Source of the DNA: Cyclobacteriaceae bacterium
GTDB lineage: Bacteria > Bacteroidota > Bacteroidia > Cytophagales > Cyclobacteriaceae
Length of the DNA stretch: 64,000 nucleotides
Reading direction: 5' to 3'
Assembly (NCBI GenBank): GCA_023151255.1
Contig: JAKLJG010000009.1
Span: 1 to 64,000, forward strand
In this document: positions 26,398 to 36,300 of the stretch, piece after piece
Numbering within the stretch: the stretch's first letter is position 1
How the letters are laid out: each line of letters opens with the position of its first letter
Position numbers and translations under genes: made by a program
Notes under the pieces: model-generated
Databases searched by the model: none
The model's input: the letters and a program-made list of their open reading frames with translations, nothing else
Told to the model about the DNA's origin: nothing

Positions 26398-27741
26398 ATG
26401 AAAAATCTTTCACCTTTTGTCATGCTGTGGCTAATTACATACCTGTCGGACTACCCTGCCCAAGCCCAGGTAAAAACGGTTTCTTCGGATACCGATTGGG
26501 CAAGTCAGCAGGCAGTGTTAACGAATACAATGGAAGCTGATTACATCATTCGGCTGGGTGATGCTGATAATTTAAATTTTGGCTGGCCGGATGATTTTGA
26601 TCCTTTTTGCGGCCGCATGACGGTGGCACATAGTTACCCCTGGAGCCCGGACCTAAATGATCTGCCTGGCTTTGACCGTATCCTGCTGTCATCAAAATAT
26701 GCTAAGGGTAAAGCATTGGTGTGCATGGGTGACGGCTACAGCGAGGCCTATGATCCTAAAACATCCAAGCCTGTTACCTGGAAGATCCCTACGGGCATCC
26801 TCAAGGATGCCATTATTCAAAACGCATTTCTTCAACTATTCATAGACGATTTTCAGCCCCTCACCTTCTGTTCTAAATTTCAAATGCTCATCAACGGCAA
26901 ACGTTTTATTGAAGGTGAACGGATATTGAATGCCATTGACCAGACTGGTCCGGTGGGTAAATTAGTATCCATTCCATTAAATGAAGAGTTCTATTCAGTA
27001 CTGGCAACTGGCGAGGGTATTTCTTTGCTGATTGATGAATCGACCGGCAGTGCTGATGGATTTGCGATTGACTTTGTGCGGTTGCTGGTGAATAGAAAAA
27101 GGGAAAACAGTTGTAAAGGAACGGTTCGGGGCCGTGTACTAATTAAAGATACGGAAACGCCCATTGCGGGAGCCCGCGTATTTACGGTTGACAAGTTAAC
27201 GGTAAACACCAATGCTAAGGGTGAGTTTACTATAAGGGGTGTGCCTACCGGTTTTGAAGTGATCGGGGCTTCAGCAGATGGTTACGCTGATGGTACTGCT
27301 ACAGCCGACATCGGTGAAGGCGAAGATAATCCTGAGGTGGTGATTTATCTGGCCAAGGGCAAGGTGGCACAGTTTGATAACCGGCAGGTAAAAGTAGGTG
27401 AAGCTATTACACTAAATAATATTCTGTTTGACCAGGGCAAGGCAGATTTGAAAGCAGAGTCAAAGCCTGAGTTGGATAAGGTGGTGGCTTTCATGAAAAC
27501 AAACCCTACTGCACAGATTGAGTTGTCCGGCCATACTTCTTCCGAAGGTGACCGTAACTTCAATAAAACGCTCTCTTACAAGCGGGTAAAGGCCTGTAAG
27601 GATTATATTGTAGCTGCTGGCATCGCGGAAGATCGGCTGATTGCGGTAGGCTACGGGCCCGACCGCCCGGTGGCAACCAACGATACGCCAGAAGGCAAAA
27701 AATTAAACCGGAGGGTTGAAATGCGGATTACAACTATGTAA
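26398..27741 (+). CDS. OmpA-family outer-membrane protein with carboxypeptidase-regulatory-like domain
   Basis: A 447-residue protein with a signal peptide ending near PAQAQ. Residues 25-235 are a beta-rich domain I cannot name. Residues 238-320 are a CarboxypepD_reg-like domain (GRVLIKDTETPIAGARV, TNAKGEFTIRGVPTG). Residues 335-447 are an OmpA peptidoglycan-binding domain (ILFDQGKADLKAES, ELSGHTSSEGD, NKTLSYKRVKACKDYI, GYGPDRPVATN and NRRVEM). It should anchor the envelope to peptidoglycan. The 220 bp upstream hold no gene that I can see. Confidence 0.9.
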   Translation: MKNLSPFVMLWLITYLSDYPAQAQVKTVSSDTDWASQQAVLTNTMEADYIIRLGDADNLNFGWPDDFDPFCGRMTVAHSYPWSPDLNDLPGFDRILLSSKYAKGKALVCMGDGYSEAYDPKTSKPVTWKIPTGILKDAIIQNAFLQLFIDDFQPLTFCSKFQMLINGKRFIEGERILNAIDQTGPVGKLVSIPLNEEFYSVLATGEGISLLIDESTGSADGFAIDFVRLLVNRKRENSCKGTVRGRVLIKDTETPIAGARVFTVDKLTVNTNAKGEFTIRGVPTGFEVIGASADGYADGTATADIGEGEDNPEVVIYLAKGKVAQFDNRQVKVGEAITLNNILFDQGKADLKAESKPELDKVVAFMKTNPTAQIELSGHTSSEGDRNFNKTLSYKRVKACKDYIVAAGIAEDRLIAVGYGPDRPVATNDTPEGKKLNRRVEMRITTM

Positions 27742-27761
27742 AAAGATCTTTTCAGCCCGGA

Positions 27762-27815
27762 AGGCCGTAGCTTCATCATCGGAGTTCAAAACTTTTTGAA
27801 GCCGCCGCCCGGCCT
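27762..27815. terminator. Possible bidirectional stem-loop between convergent genes
   Basis: AGGCCG (27762-27767) can pair with CGGCCT (27810-27815), enclosing a second stem TTCAAA/TTTGAA (27785-27800). It lies in the 99-bp gap between the OmpA gene and the convergent membrane-protein gene. There is no clean T-tract after the outer stem, so this is weak. A 12-bp palindrome (AAAAGATCTTTT, 27741-27752) also overlaps the OmpA stop. Confidence 0.25.
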
Positions 27816-27840
27816 AACCATAAACAAAATGTGATGAAAT

Positions 27841-28419
27841 TTATTTACCCTTATCAACAACTGACGGTTGATTGGAAATACTAATATACCTGAACAATAA
27901 TCCGGAAACTGCAAACACACCTGCAAAAAAGGCATTCACCCCAATGATTTCCCCAATCGAGCTTCCTGGGTAATTTTGCATATTAAAGAGCAAAGCCAAC
28001 ATAGCCAGAACAATAACCGAAGCTGATGCTGCCAGCATGGTACGTTCCATGCCTTTAGCTGTGAACCTTGACAGATAGGTGCCAACAATAATTACACCCA
28101 CTACCCCAATGTACATCAAGTTACCCGGATTCGGGCCGCCACCAATCAATCCTACGGCAAGATTTGCCCATACCAAAAGTAATGTTGAACCTATGGCAGA
28201 CGCTACCGCTAACCGATTAATGGCGCCTGGTACGTTACGGGTTACTATAACATAGACTAATCCGGTGCTGAAAATGATCAGGCCCATAACAAAAAAGTCA
28301 AATACACTCCAATGCACGGCTGTTGTGAATTGCATAGCGATTAACGGTACCGCTAACAGTAAAGCGGTTACCAAAGCCACCCCCGGAATCGTATGGAGGA
28401 ATTTCAGTAGTTTTTCCAT
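27841..28419 (-). CDS. Six-helix membrane protein of unknown function
   Basis: A 192-residue protein that is almost entirely hydrophobic, with about six transmembrane helices and a short polar tail (VVDKGK). I recognise no enzyme or transporter motif. It has its own apparent promoter and a 19-bp palindromic operator just upstream (28444-28468), so it is likely controlled separately from the DoxX gene 88 bp before it. Confidence 0.72.
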   Translation of the reverse strand: MEKLLKFLHTIPGVALVTALLLAVPLIAMQFTTAVHWSVFDFFVMGLIIFSTGLVYVIVTRNVPGAINRLAVASAIGSTLLLVWANLAVGLIGGGPNPGNLMYIGVVGVIIVGTYLSRFTAKGMERTMLAASASVIVLAMLALLFNMQNYPGSSIGEIIGVNAFFAGVFAVSGLLFRYISISNQPSVVDKGK

Positions 28420-28443
28420 GTAAATCCTAATTTATATTACTTT

Positions 28444-28468
28444 CAAAAGTACTTTTAATTTAAAAGTA
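28444..28468 (-). promoter_or_regulatory. Promoter -7 element overlapping a perfect 19-bp palindromic operator
   Basis: On the minus strand TACTTTTG (28444-28451) matches TAnnTTTG, 25 bp from the ATG at 28419. Overlapping its upstream end is a perfect palindrome with 9-bp arms and one central base, TACTTTTAA-T-TTAAAAGTA (28450-28468). A repressor bound there would block RNA polymerase. The shape recalls operators of HxlR/YodB-type winged-helix repressors (inference); no such regulator is in the window. Confidence 0.55.
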
Positions 28469-28507
28469 ACGCAAGGTTTTTTTTACTTTGTTTACATTGA
28501 TTGCCTT

Positions 28508-28888
28508 TTAATACCGGGAAATCCGCCTGTGGTGGAAAATGTAGGAAAGGGTACCTGTACCAAGCGGTATGAGCATCGTAAGCATTAACGGATGGAAGCC
28601 GCCCACCATCAAACCGCTAAAAATGGCTCCGGTCAGGTCGAAAAAAAATCCGGCATAAGCCCACTCTTTAATGCGTGGAAATCCAGGAACAAGTAAGGCA
28701 CTAATTCCAAGCAATTTGGCTACCCCGATAAAAGGAAGCATATACACCGGGTAACCCAATTCATTAAAAACATCTACCCACTCTTGCGTTGACATGATGT
28801 TTGGAATAGCCGAGGTAAGCATGAAGGCACAGAATAAACCAGTGAAGAGCCAGAAAAAAATAGTATCTCGTTTAGATGCTGAGCTCAT
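28508..28888 (-). CDS. DoxX-family membrane protein
   Basis: A 126-residue protein with four hydrophobic helices. The pattern of an N-terminal helix, a motif near ALLVPGFPRIKEWAYAG and a later helix with GTGTLSYIFHHRR fits the DoxX/DoxX-like family. The biochemical role of most members is unknown; some act in redox stress. It is 5 bp downstream of the TonB-like gene, so it may be co-transcribed with the ExbB-ExbD-TonB set. Confidence 0.8.
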   Translation of the reverse strand: MSSASKRDTIFFWLFTGLFCAFMLTSAIPNIMSTQEWVDVFNELGYPVYMLPFIGVAKLLGISALLVPGFPRIKEWAYAGFFFDLTGAIFSGLMVGGFHPLMLTMLIPLGTGTLSYIFHHRRISRY

Positions 28889-28893
28889 TCTGT

Positions 28894-29778
28894 TTAGTTT
28901 GACCGTATTACAAATGTAATTTTGCCGGTGGAGATTGCCGGAACAATGGCTCCGTCTTTGCGGGTAAAAGTAAGTTTTTCAATAGCTTCTCGACAAGCCT
29001 TCTCGGCTTCAGAGCTTACACTGCGTTCAATTACACGGTATCCCTCCAGTTCACCATCAGCATTAACCTTTATTTCAAACACAATGCGACCGGATTCATT
29101 ATTGGGTACATTTGGTTTCGGAATATAGTCCCAGGTCCAGCCGGCAAGTTCAAGCCCTGTGCCCCCGGCACCACCGCCTTGATTGCCATACAAAGCCTTG
29201 GCATCGGGTGTTCCTTTTGGATCGCCCTGGTCGCCTGTTTTATCAGTTTTGTCTCCCTGACTTACGGGCTTACCCTCCTTGTCGGTTGCAGTTGTTTTAT
29301 CAGCGGGTGTTGATGATTTGTTCTCGGTTTCCTTTGGCTTAACATCTGTTTTGGTCTCAACTTTCTCTTTTGGCTTTTCCACGGGCTTTTCTACCGGTTT
29401 CGGTTGCTCCTTCTTCTCTTCTTTCACCATTACCGGGCTCTCCAGCCTGGTAGTAACGGGTTGTTCAACCGGCTTTGAGTTATCAGGCTCGCTTTTGTCT
29501 TCAGCCACTGGTTTGGTTTCCTCATCGGGTTGATCATTCTTAATCTGCTGTTCTTCATCATCCGATGGCGTATCGGAACCGGCTGGTGTAACCGGTTGCA
29601 CTTCTCCACTCCCCTGGCTGTCCATGCCAAAATTCAGTTCAATGCCATATTCAGGCAGGGGCGGATTTGGCGCACGCCAGGCCACAACAAACAAAAACAC
29701 AAGGAAAAGCAACGCATGTACTGCAATTGAGGTTATCAGCGCAATATTTTTGTTTGTCTTTTCCTGTTGTTCACTCAT
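28894..29778 (-). CDS. TonB/TolA-like energy transducer
   Basis: A 294-residue protein. One membrane helix lies at about residues 12-34. A long Pro/Lys/Glu linker follows at about 60-195, with repeats such as KPVEKP. A TonB-type C-terminal domain occupies about 205-294 (GRIVFEIKVNADGELEGYRV and a final FVIRSN). It should couple the proton-motive force harvested by ExbB/ExbD to the outer membrane. The gene is 1 bp after exbD, confirming the functional unit. Its partner may be the barrel at 31737-33365. Confidence 0.88.
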   Translation of the reverse strand: MSEQQEKTNKNIALITSIAVHALLFLVFLFVVAWRAPNPPLPEYGIELNFGMDSQGSGEVQPVTPAGSDTPSDDEEQQIKNDQPDEETKPVAEDKSEPDNSKPVEQPVTTRLESPVMVKEEKKEQPKPVEKPVEKPKEKVETKTDVKPKETENKSSTPADKTTATDKEGKPVSQGDKTDKTGDQGDPKGTPDAKALYGNQGGGAGGTGLELAGWTWDYIPKPNVPNNESGRIVFEIKVNADGELEGYRVIERSVSSEAEKACREAIEKLTFTRKDGAIVPAISTGKITFVIRSN

Positions 29779-29779
29779 G

Positions 29780-30169
29780 CTACTTGGGTTTAGTTGCTAC
29801 CACCACCTTGGCTTCCAGTTTAGTAGCAATATCAGCAACATAAATGCCATGCTCCCATGGCACATTCTTATCAATATGAAGGATAACTGAACCTTTGGTA
29901 CCTGCCAGTTTGCTCTTCAGCTCTCCTTCCAGCAGGCTTTTTGATACCTTCTTATCATTAACGTAATACTGCAAATCGTCAGTTACAGTTACCGATACCT
30001 TTTGCACTTCGATTTTACTCTGGAGGCTGGTGGGTAAGTTTACCGGCAACCCGGAGGGAGTAATAAACGATGAGGTGAGCATAAAGAATACTAACAACAG
30101 AAATATCAGGTCAGTCATGGAGGCCATGCTGAACATGGGTTCTACTTTATTTTTTGATTGCAAACTCAT
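29780..30169 (-). CDS. exbD: ExbD/TolR biopolymer transport protein
   Basis: A 129-residue protein with a single N-terminal helix containing Asp20 (SMTDLIFLLLVFF), the conserved proton-path residue. A periplasmic domain follows (about 45-129). It overlaps the exbB gene by 4 bp and abuts the tonB-like gene by 1 bp. With ExbB it forms the proton-driven motor in the inner membrane. Confidence 0.93.
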   Translation of the reverse strand: MSLQSKNKVEPMFSMASMTDLIFLLLVFFMLTSSFITPSGLPVNLPTSLQSKIEVQKVSVTVTDDLQYYVNDKKVSKSLLEGELKSKLAGTKGSVILHIDKNVPWEHGIYVADIATKLEAKVVVATKPK

Positions 30170-30837
30170 CGGGGCTCTTGTAGTAGATCAATAAAGTCAA
30201 TCGAAGAATACTCCATTTTGTGCACAATTTTCTGCACGCGGGTTACCAGGAAGTTGTAGGCCAGGTAGGCCACTATACCGACAATGAGGCCGGCCACAGT
30301 GGTAAGCATAGCCGTATAAATTCCACTTGACAATAATTTCGGACTAATCGAGCCTTCCTCCTGTGCAATGGCGATAAACGCTTGCACCATACCGATTACC
30401 GTACCAAGAAAACCCATCATGGGTGCGGCACCCGAAATTGTTGCAAGCGTGGATAAATTCTTTTCCAGTTTAAAAATTTCAATTCTTCCCACATTTTCAA
30501 TCGAAGCCTCAATGTTCTTCAGCGGGCTGCCTATCCGGCTGATTCCTTTTTCAATCATGCGCGCAATAGGCGAATCGTTCTGCGAACAAAGTATTTTCGC
30601 ACCATTGATATCCCCTTTCTGTACCAGTTCTTTAACTTTACCCATAAACTGGTTCGGATCCTGACTGGCTTTATTGAGCGTAAGAAACCGCTCGAAGAAA
30701 ATATAAACGGCTATAAATGAAAGCAAAACAATCGGGTACATCATTAATCCCCCTGCCTTGAATAGCTCCCATAAGGAAAGTTGTTGATCGGTTGTTGCCG
30801 CAGTTGTAGCGGCATCTGTCATGATCTGTGCAATCAT
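30166..30837 (-). CDS. exbB: MotA/TolQ/ExbB proton channel protein
   Basis: A 223-residue protein. One helix is at about 20-50 (GLMMYPIVLLSFIAVYIFFERFL), then a cytoplasmic loop, then two C-terminal helices (about 130-195) with the family signature GAAPMMGFLGTVIGMVQAF and LLTTVAGL-like GIYTAMLTTVAGLIVG. It is the channel of the ExbB-ExbD motor. It overlaps exbD by 4 bp. Confidence 0.94.
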   Translation of the reverse strand: MIAQIMTDAATTAATTDQQLSLWELFKAGGLMMYPIVLLSFIAVYIFFERFLTLNKASQDPNQFMGKVKELVQKGDINGAKILCSQNDSPIARMIEKGISRIGSPLKNIEASIENVGRIEIFKLEKNLSTLATISGAAPMMGFLGTVIGMVQAFIAIAQEEGSISPKLLSSGIYTAMLTTVAGLIVGIVAYLAYNFLVTRVQKIVHKMEYSSIDFIDLLQEPR

Positions 30838-30895
30838 CGGTCAAGTTTAAAAAGTAAACGACAAAAGTTTAAAAAAGTATCCCGCCAGGGCAGGA

Positions 30896-31666
30896 TTAAT
30901 ATTTTAAAACCCATACAGCATCACCATAGTCAGCCTTAAGCCCATCAGCCTTAGCCTGTGCCATGGCAAATGAGTCACCGCTGTCAACGGTAATACGGTA
31001 AACTTTATGTTTTCCGAACGGTGGAATAATTTTGCTGCTCACACCTTTTTCGCTGAGTTGTTTCGCATAGTCGGTAAGCAGGTCCACATCAACTGCACTG
31101 GCAACCACAACATAATACTTTCCGGTGCGTTGCTCCAAGGTTTCGATCGTTCCGGTTTTAGGGATGGCGGCAAGTGAATCAAGCCTTCTTTTTTCCGCGG
31201 CTTCGCGTGCAAGCCGGGCGCGGTTTTCTTCCTCCTCTCGTTCCTTACGCTCCTTGTCCTGTTGAGCTTTTATGGCAGCCTGCCTTGCTTTCTCCTCCTG
31301 TTTAGGTTGGTATATCAGAAAGTAGTAGGCCGCCCCTAAGGCCACCACCACAACTAAAACTATGGCCAAAACTTTTGGCCATACCGGTGCAGGTTCTTTT
31401 ACCGGTTCATAATGGTACTCGCTTTCGGCCGGAGCAGAAGACTCCTCGGTATAGGTTGCCTCACTACTGGTTGTTGTGTCGTCAACCTGCGCAACAGGTT
31501 CTGATTCATGCACTGGCTCAGGCTCCGGTTCGGGCTCGGGTTCTGCGGCCGGTTCATCCCTTCGAATCGGTTCGTAGTTGATTTCGGGTAACCCGAATGT
31601 ATCATCAGATGAAGCCTGGTTTTCGTTGGCAGGCTGGTTGTCATCAGTCTTTTTTCTTCTGGCCAT
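30896..31666 (-). CDS. SPOR-domain inner-membrane protein
   Basis: A 256-residue protein. The cytoplasmic N-terminus is acidic, with an E-P repeat stretch around residue 40. One membrane helix lies at about 93-116, a charged helical spacer at about 120-165, and a SPOR domain at about 175-256 (YYVVVASAVDVDLLTDYAKQL). SPOR domains bind peptidoglycan strands stripped of stem peptides, which are enriched at the division septum. It lies between the barrel gene and exbB on the same strand. This suggests the cluster works at or near the septum (inference). Confidence 0.88.
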   Translation of the reverse strand: MARRKKTDDNQPANENQASSDDTFGLPEINYEPIRRDEPAAEPEPEPEPEPVHESEPVAQVDDTTTSSEATYTEESSAPAESEYHYEPVKEPAPVWPKVLAIVLVVVVALGAAYYFLIYQPKQEEKARQAAIKAQQDKERKEREEEENRARLAREAAEKRRLDSLAAIPKTGTIETLEQRTGKYYVVVASAVDVDLLTDYAKQLSEKGVSSKIIPPFGKHKVYRITVDSGDSFAMAQAKADGLKADYGDAVWVLKY

Positions 31667-31736
31667 GAAGTTGTAAAACGTTTGAACTATACAAAATTAA
31701 CCGAATTTTCGATGCTGACAAATTTTCAGTCACCGG

Positions 31737-33365
31737 TTAAAAGCTCCAGGTTATACCGCCCATTACCTGAATACCCCGCACCGGGTAATTCAAAAACACC
31801 GGGTACTTGTTTGAGGTGATGTTGTTGAAATCTATAAACACCGAAAAGTTTTTCGATACAAAATATTCTGATCGGAAATTCAAATCAAAAGACGGATCCA
31901 GCTTGATGCTGGTTTGCGTTACCGGATCAAGCGCTTTCATATTTCCCATGGCGATAATATCGGCTCGCAACAATAGCTTTTTGCGGATGTTATACGACCC
32001 GCTTACGGTAGCACGGTATCCGGGTCGGTGCCAGGCTTCGGGTAATTCATCAGTACTGTAACTGAAGTAGTCGCCCCGCAACATAAAACGTGCTACATCG
32101 GAGTAGTTCAGTGTAAGAGCTGCGAAAAAATTCGTCCGCTTGGTGGAGCCTGCATCGTACACAGTATTAAACTTGCTAACATCAACCGTATCGTTTACAA
32201 AAAAATATAGGTTCTCAAAATTGGCGAATGAAATGCCCGTATGAACAAGTGCTATGTTGCTTAATCGGGCGTTAACAGCGGCCTGCAAATCAAATAATTT
32301 GTTGGTGTGATACAGCGGTACGGCCGGAGCAAGCCACAGGTTTTGTTCTACCCCACCGGTAAGCCTTCCTTCAACATCCACTGAAGAACTTAGTTTATAG
32401 GTAGCTTTAAAATCGGGGAATAGATGAAAATCTTTTGCATCCAGGGTATCATTTTCCAGTGCCATAACTGCACCTGCCTGCAAACTCAGGTTATCGACCG
32501 GTTTGAATAAAAAGTAAGGATTAACGATGAACAGATTACGGGGTTTGGCATCAATACCTTCATCTTTTCGGCTCATCACTGCATAACTGGCGTTTACGTT
32601 TATCCGATTCGACTCTGCCAATTTATACGAACCGGCAAAACCCAAATCCATCGTACTTTCTGACGCGTTGAATCTATCAGAAAGGAAACTGAAGTTACCA
32701 TCCAGGTTATAATCAAATTGTGTGTTTCGCGCATTAGCCAGACCAAGTTGAACTGAAAACAAATTGAAGGATTGCCGGATGGTATCGCGCTCAACCACCT
32801 GGGGTTGCGGGTAGCCGTAAAAATAAGTAGACCGGTTTTCAAAACCTGCGCGGGCCTGGTAGGTTACATCCTTTCCGAATGAACGGGCAAATACCGAAAC
32901 CCCCGAGTTTCCACTGCCTGAATTGCGGCCATCCACCGGGCCTTTACCCGAACTGTTAAGAAATGCATGCGCGCCCAACAGTTTGGTCTTATCACGCTTG
33001 CTGTTAACAAACGCCTCCAGGTAGGGCGATGCATAATTGCCATATCCTGCGCTGATAAACCCGCCATAGATATCTTCCGCTTCCTCATCTTTAAGTTTGA
33101 AAGGACGGATTGCAGAATTTACCTGTGGCGAACTGAATTGAAATGAACGAAACTCATAGGTAATTTCAGGCTTAATGGGCTCGGCCGGACGAGGCGGTAT
33201 TTTCTCAAATAACCTTACGGCCTCGGGCAGCACGATTTTCCGCTCGCGAACGATTTCCACCTCAACCGGTGCAATTTCGGCTTCAATTGGCTTCGGATCC
33301 TGCCCTGAAGAAACAAACCCTGCAAAACCTACTAACAGAAATATGAGTACCTGTTTCAATTTCAT
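31737..33365 (-). CDS. Outer-membrane beta-barrel protein, TonB-receptor-like without plug
   Basis: A 542-residue protein with a signal peptide ending near FVSSGQ, a Pro/Glu-rich segment (about 25-70) and then an amphipathic beta-strand pattern to the end. The C-terminal residue is Phe (VMGGITWSF), the usual outer-membrane insertion signal. The later strands resemble the barrel of TonB-dependent receptors, but no plug domain or TonB box is visible. It is 1 bp after the TPR gene and precedes the SPOR gene by about 70 bp. Confidence 0.8.
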   Translation of the reverse strand: MKLKQVLIFLLVGFAGFVSSGQDPKPIEAEIAPVEVEIVRERKIVLPEAVRLFEKIPPRPAEPIKPEITYEFRSFQFSSPQVNSAIRPFKLKDEEAEDIYGGFISAGYGNYASPYLEAFVNSKRDKTKLLGAHAFLNSSGKGPVDGRNSGSGNSGVSVFARSFGKDVTYQARAGFENRSTYFYGYPQPQVVERDTIRQSFNLFSVQLGLANARNTQFDYNLDGNFSFLSDRFNASESTMDLGFAGSYKLAESNRINVNASYAVMSRKDEGIDAKPRNLFIVNPYFLFKPVDNLSLQAGAVMALENDTLDAKDFHLFPDFKATYKLSSSVDVEGRLTGGVEQNLWLAPAVPLYHTNKLFDLQAAVNARLSNIALVHTGISFANFENLYFFVNDTVDVSKFNTVYDAGSTKRTNFFAALTLNYSDVARFMLRGDYFSYSTDELPEAWHRPGYRATVSGSYNIRKKLLLRADIIAMGNMKALDPVTQTSIKLDPSFDLNFRSEYFVSKNFSVFIDFNNITSNKYPVFLNYPVRGIQVMGGITWSF

Positions 33366-33366
33366 G

Positions 33367-36300
33367 TTACTTGTTATCGACTGAATCAGCCGCTGCCTGC
33401 TTTAGCCGCTTGGCTTTCTCGGCATCCGCTATTTTTTTTAATTTATCATTAGCCATGTCCTGAATATGCTGCAACGGAAATTTACCAATGAGTGACTCCA
33501 ACGTTGCCTTGGCATTGAACGCATCATCCATGGCCATAAAATTATCCGACAGCAACAGATACGACCTGCCTACCCACTCATCATAGGCGGCAAAATCAGT
33601 ATTGAGACTGATGAGTGTTTCATAACAGGATTTATGTTGACCGGTGTTAAAGAAAATTTCAGCTAACCGGTATTTTGCCTCCGCTCCATATTCATCGCGT
33701 GCCGAATTCAACGTGTTTAAAAATTCATCTTTGGCTAAATCGTAATTGCCGCGAGCCATGGCTGCTTTACCAATAAACAAAGAGGCTTTGTTAACCGCAC
33801 CCGCATTAATGTTACCCTTCTCAATGATCAGGTTGGCATAGGTAGTTACTGAGTCGTAAGCAGCAAGCAGGTAAAAGGATTCCATCAATCCTGACCAGGC
33901 CGTATATAAATCCTTTTTTGTTGATGCTAATCGTTCCATCCGGTGGTAGTTGATAATGGCGCGATCATATTTTCCTTGCCTGAAGTCAATTTCAGCTAGA
34001 CGGCCTACGCTACGGCCGGCCAACGCAAAAGTCAGGTCGTTGCTTAGCTGCTCATACAGTGGGTATGCTTTATCAAAATCGCGCTGACGGTAAAATGACT
34101 CTGCCAGATAATACTTCACATCATGAATTCGGGCACTTTCAGGATAAGTTATAAGAAATGCCTGTAATGCCGGGATGGCTTTGGCATATTGCTGATCAAA
34201 ATAAAGGTTTTTGGCGCTTTCAAATTCCACTACTTCAAGGTTCTTATTGTCAGGATTAGCCTTTTTAAACTCATCCAGGTAACGCTGAAAATCGCCTGTA
34301 CGGCCGGCAAGCCCCAACGCTTCCTGCAACGGTATTAACGCCTGCTGCGCAGCCGGATGGGCTGGGAATTGCTGAAGTAGCGTGGCATAATCGGTAATTG
34401 TTTTATCATATTGCTTCAGGTTGTAGTACGATGCGGCCCTGCGCAAGTAGGCATATGGTAAAAAACGGGAGCCTGCGCCTTCACGAATAAGTTGCGATAA
34501 TCCATCGGCTGCCTCCTGGTAATTTCCCTGTTCAATTTCAAACTGTGCCCGTTGAAAGATGGCTTCATCACGAAACTGTGACTTCGGATAACTCGATATC
34601 AGTACAGTAAATTGATTACGTGCCTCAGTATATTTCCGAAGAATGCCATTAATTACGCCCGTTTGAAACAAAATGTAATCATCATCCGGTGAATCCAGTT
34701 GCCGGGCCCTATTGTATTGAGCAAGCGCTTCCGGATATTGCTTGCTTACATAATGGCAATCTGCCAGGCGCAATACACCATCCGAATAAGTAGGGAATGA
34801 CCGGTTTCCTTTATTGACAAATTCTTTGAAGTTAAAGAGCGCTTGTTCGTATTGCTGCTGATTAAAATGCGCATAGCCCAATCCATAGCGTGTACGCACC
34901 AGCACTTCCGGCTCAACAGAAACACCCAGCGACACCACTCGCTGGAACATGGCAGTGGCTTCATTATACTTTCGAAGCGTACTTAGCGACTCCCCACACC
35001 AGTACGCTGCTAATCCCGTGTAAACAGGGTTGATCGGATGTGCAAGTGACTTTTGAAAATACTCAATGGCCTGTGTGTAATCTTCCTTGTTAAAGAATTC
35101 CGATCCTTTGAGAAAGGTGGCTTTCTGATATGCCTGATTAACAGAATGACTGCGAGCAGGCAGTGATTCGATATAGTCAATAGCTTTATTATAGTTATTA
35201 CCATTCACATAAGCCTGAGCAAGCAGTTCCTTAACTTCAATTGTATGTGTACTGCGCGGAAAATCGATTAGAAATTGCTCAAATTCAGTAATAGATTGGT
35301 CGGGCTTGCCGGCATCATAAGCCACCTTGGCTAACTGAAATGTACTCTCCTCCTGCAGCGCTTTATCGGATTTGCTTCTTCGCGCCTGGTCGAACGCATT
35401 GAGCGCAAGTTGTTTGTCGCCCTGCTTTACGTACAGGATGCCCAGGTAATAAGAGGCATAGTGCCCAACGGAATCGGGTGCTGCGGCAGAGGATTTAAGG
35501 TATTGAAGGGCTCTGTCGTTTTGGCCAAGGGTATAGTATGCATAACCTGCCCGAAACAGCACCGGTGCAGGGGCTTTTCCTGCGTTTTTCTCAAAGTAAT
35601 CTTCGTACGCAGTAACAGCGCTTTTATAATCACGCTTAAAGTAATACGCATCAGCGGCCAGTAAAGCAACTTCACTGAAATTGGAGATGGAAGATGCTTT
35701 TGGTAATAGACTTTTGTGGTAGGCGATTAGGTCATCGTAGTTCTGTTGTTTGTACAAAACGTTGGCGATAACAACCGGAACCAATGGGCTATAAGCCGGA
35801 TTATTTTCAGCTTTTCGCAAGTCCATTAACGCAGCATCGTACAGTCCATTCAGGTATTCGATAAAGCCGGCATAGTAATTGGCAGCCGGCAAATACGGAC
35901 TGTCCTGAACTTTTACAAGGTTGAACTGAGCAAGCGCTTCGTCTAATTTTTTCAGTGTAAACAGGCTGTAACCCCAACGAAAACGGCCTTCGGCCTGTTG
36001 GTCGCGCGAAAGAGCAGAAAACTCAACTTTAGCAAAATACAAAGATGCTTTCGAAAAGTTTTTACCTGTATAAAAAAAGTTTGCCAATTCGTAATTGGCC
36101 GTAACAGCCCGCGGGTTACTCGGATAGGAGCCAATAAAATCCTCAATCAGCTTTTCGGCATCGGAATGCCCAAGGTGAAGGGCACACAGGGCTACCTGGT
36201 ATTCCACCTCGGGTCTGCGGGAGTCGGTGTGGGGCGTTAAACCCAGGAGTTCGGTAAACACTTCGCGTGCAGCACCGTAATTGGAGTGATTTATTAACTC

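Noticed and set aside
31399-31644. Alternative open frames inside the acidic E-P repeat of the SPOR gene on both strands
   Set aside because: They come from the biased codons of the EP repeats and have no domain.
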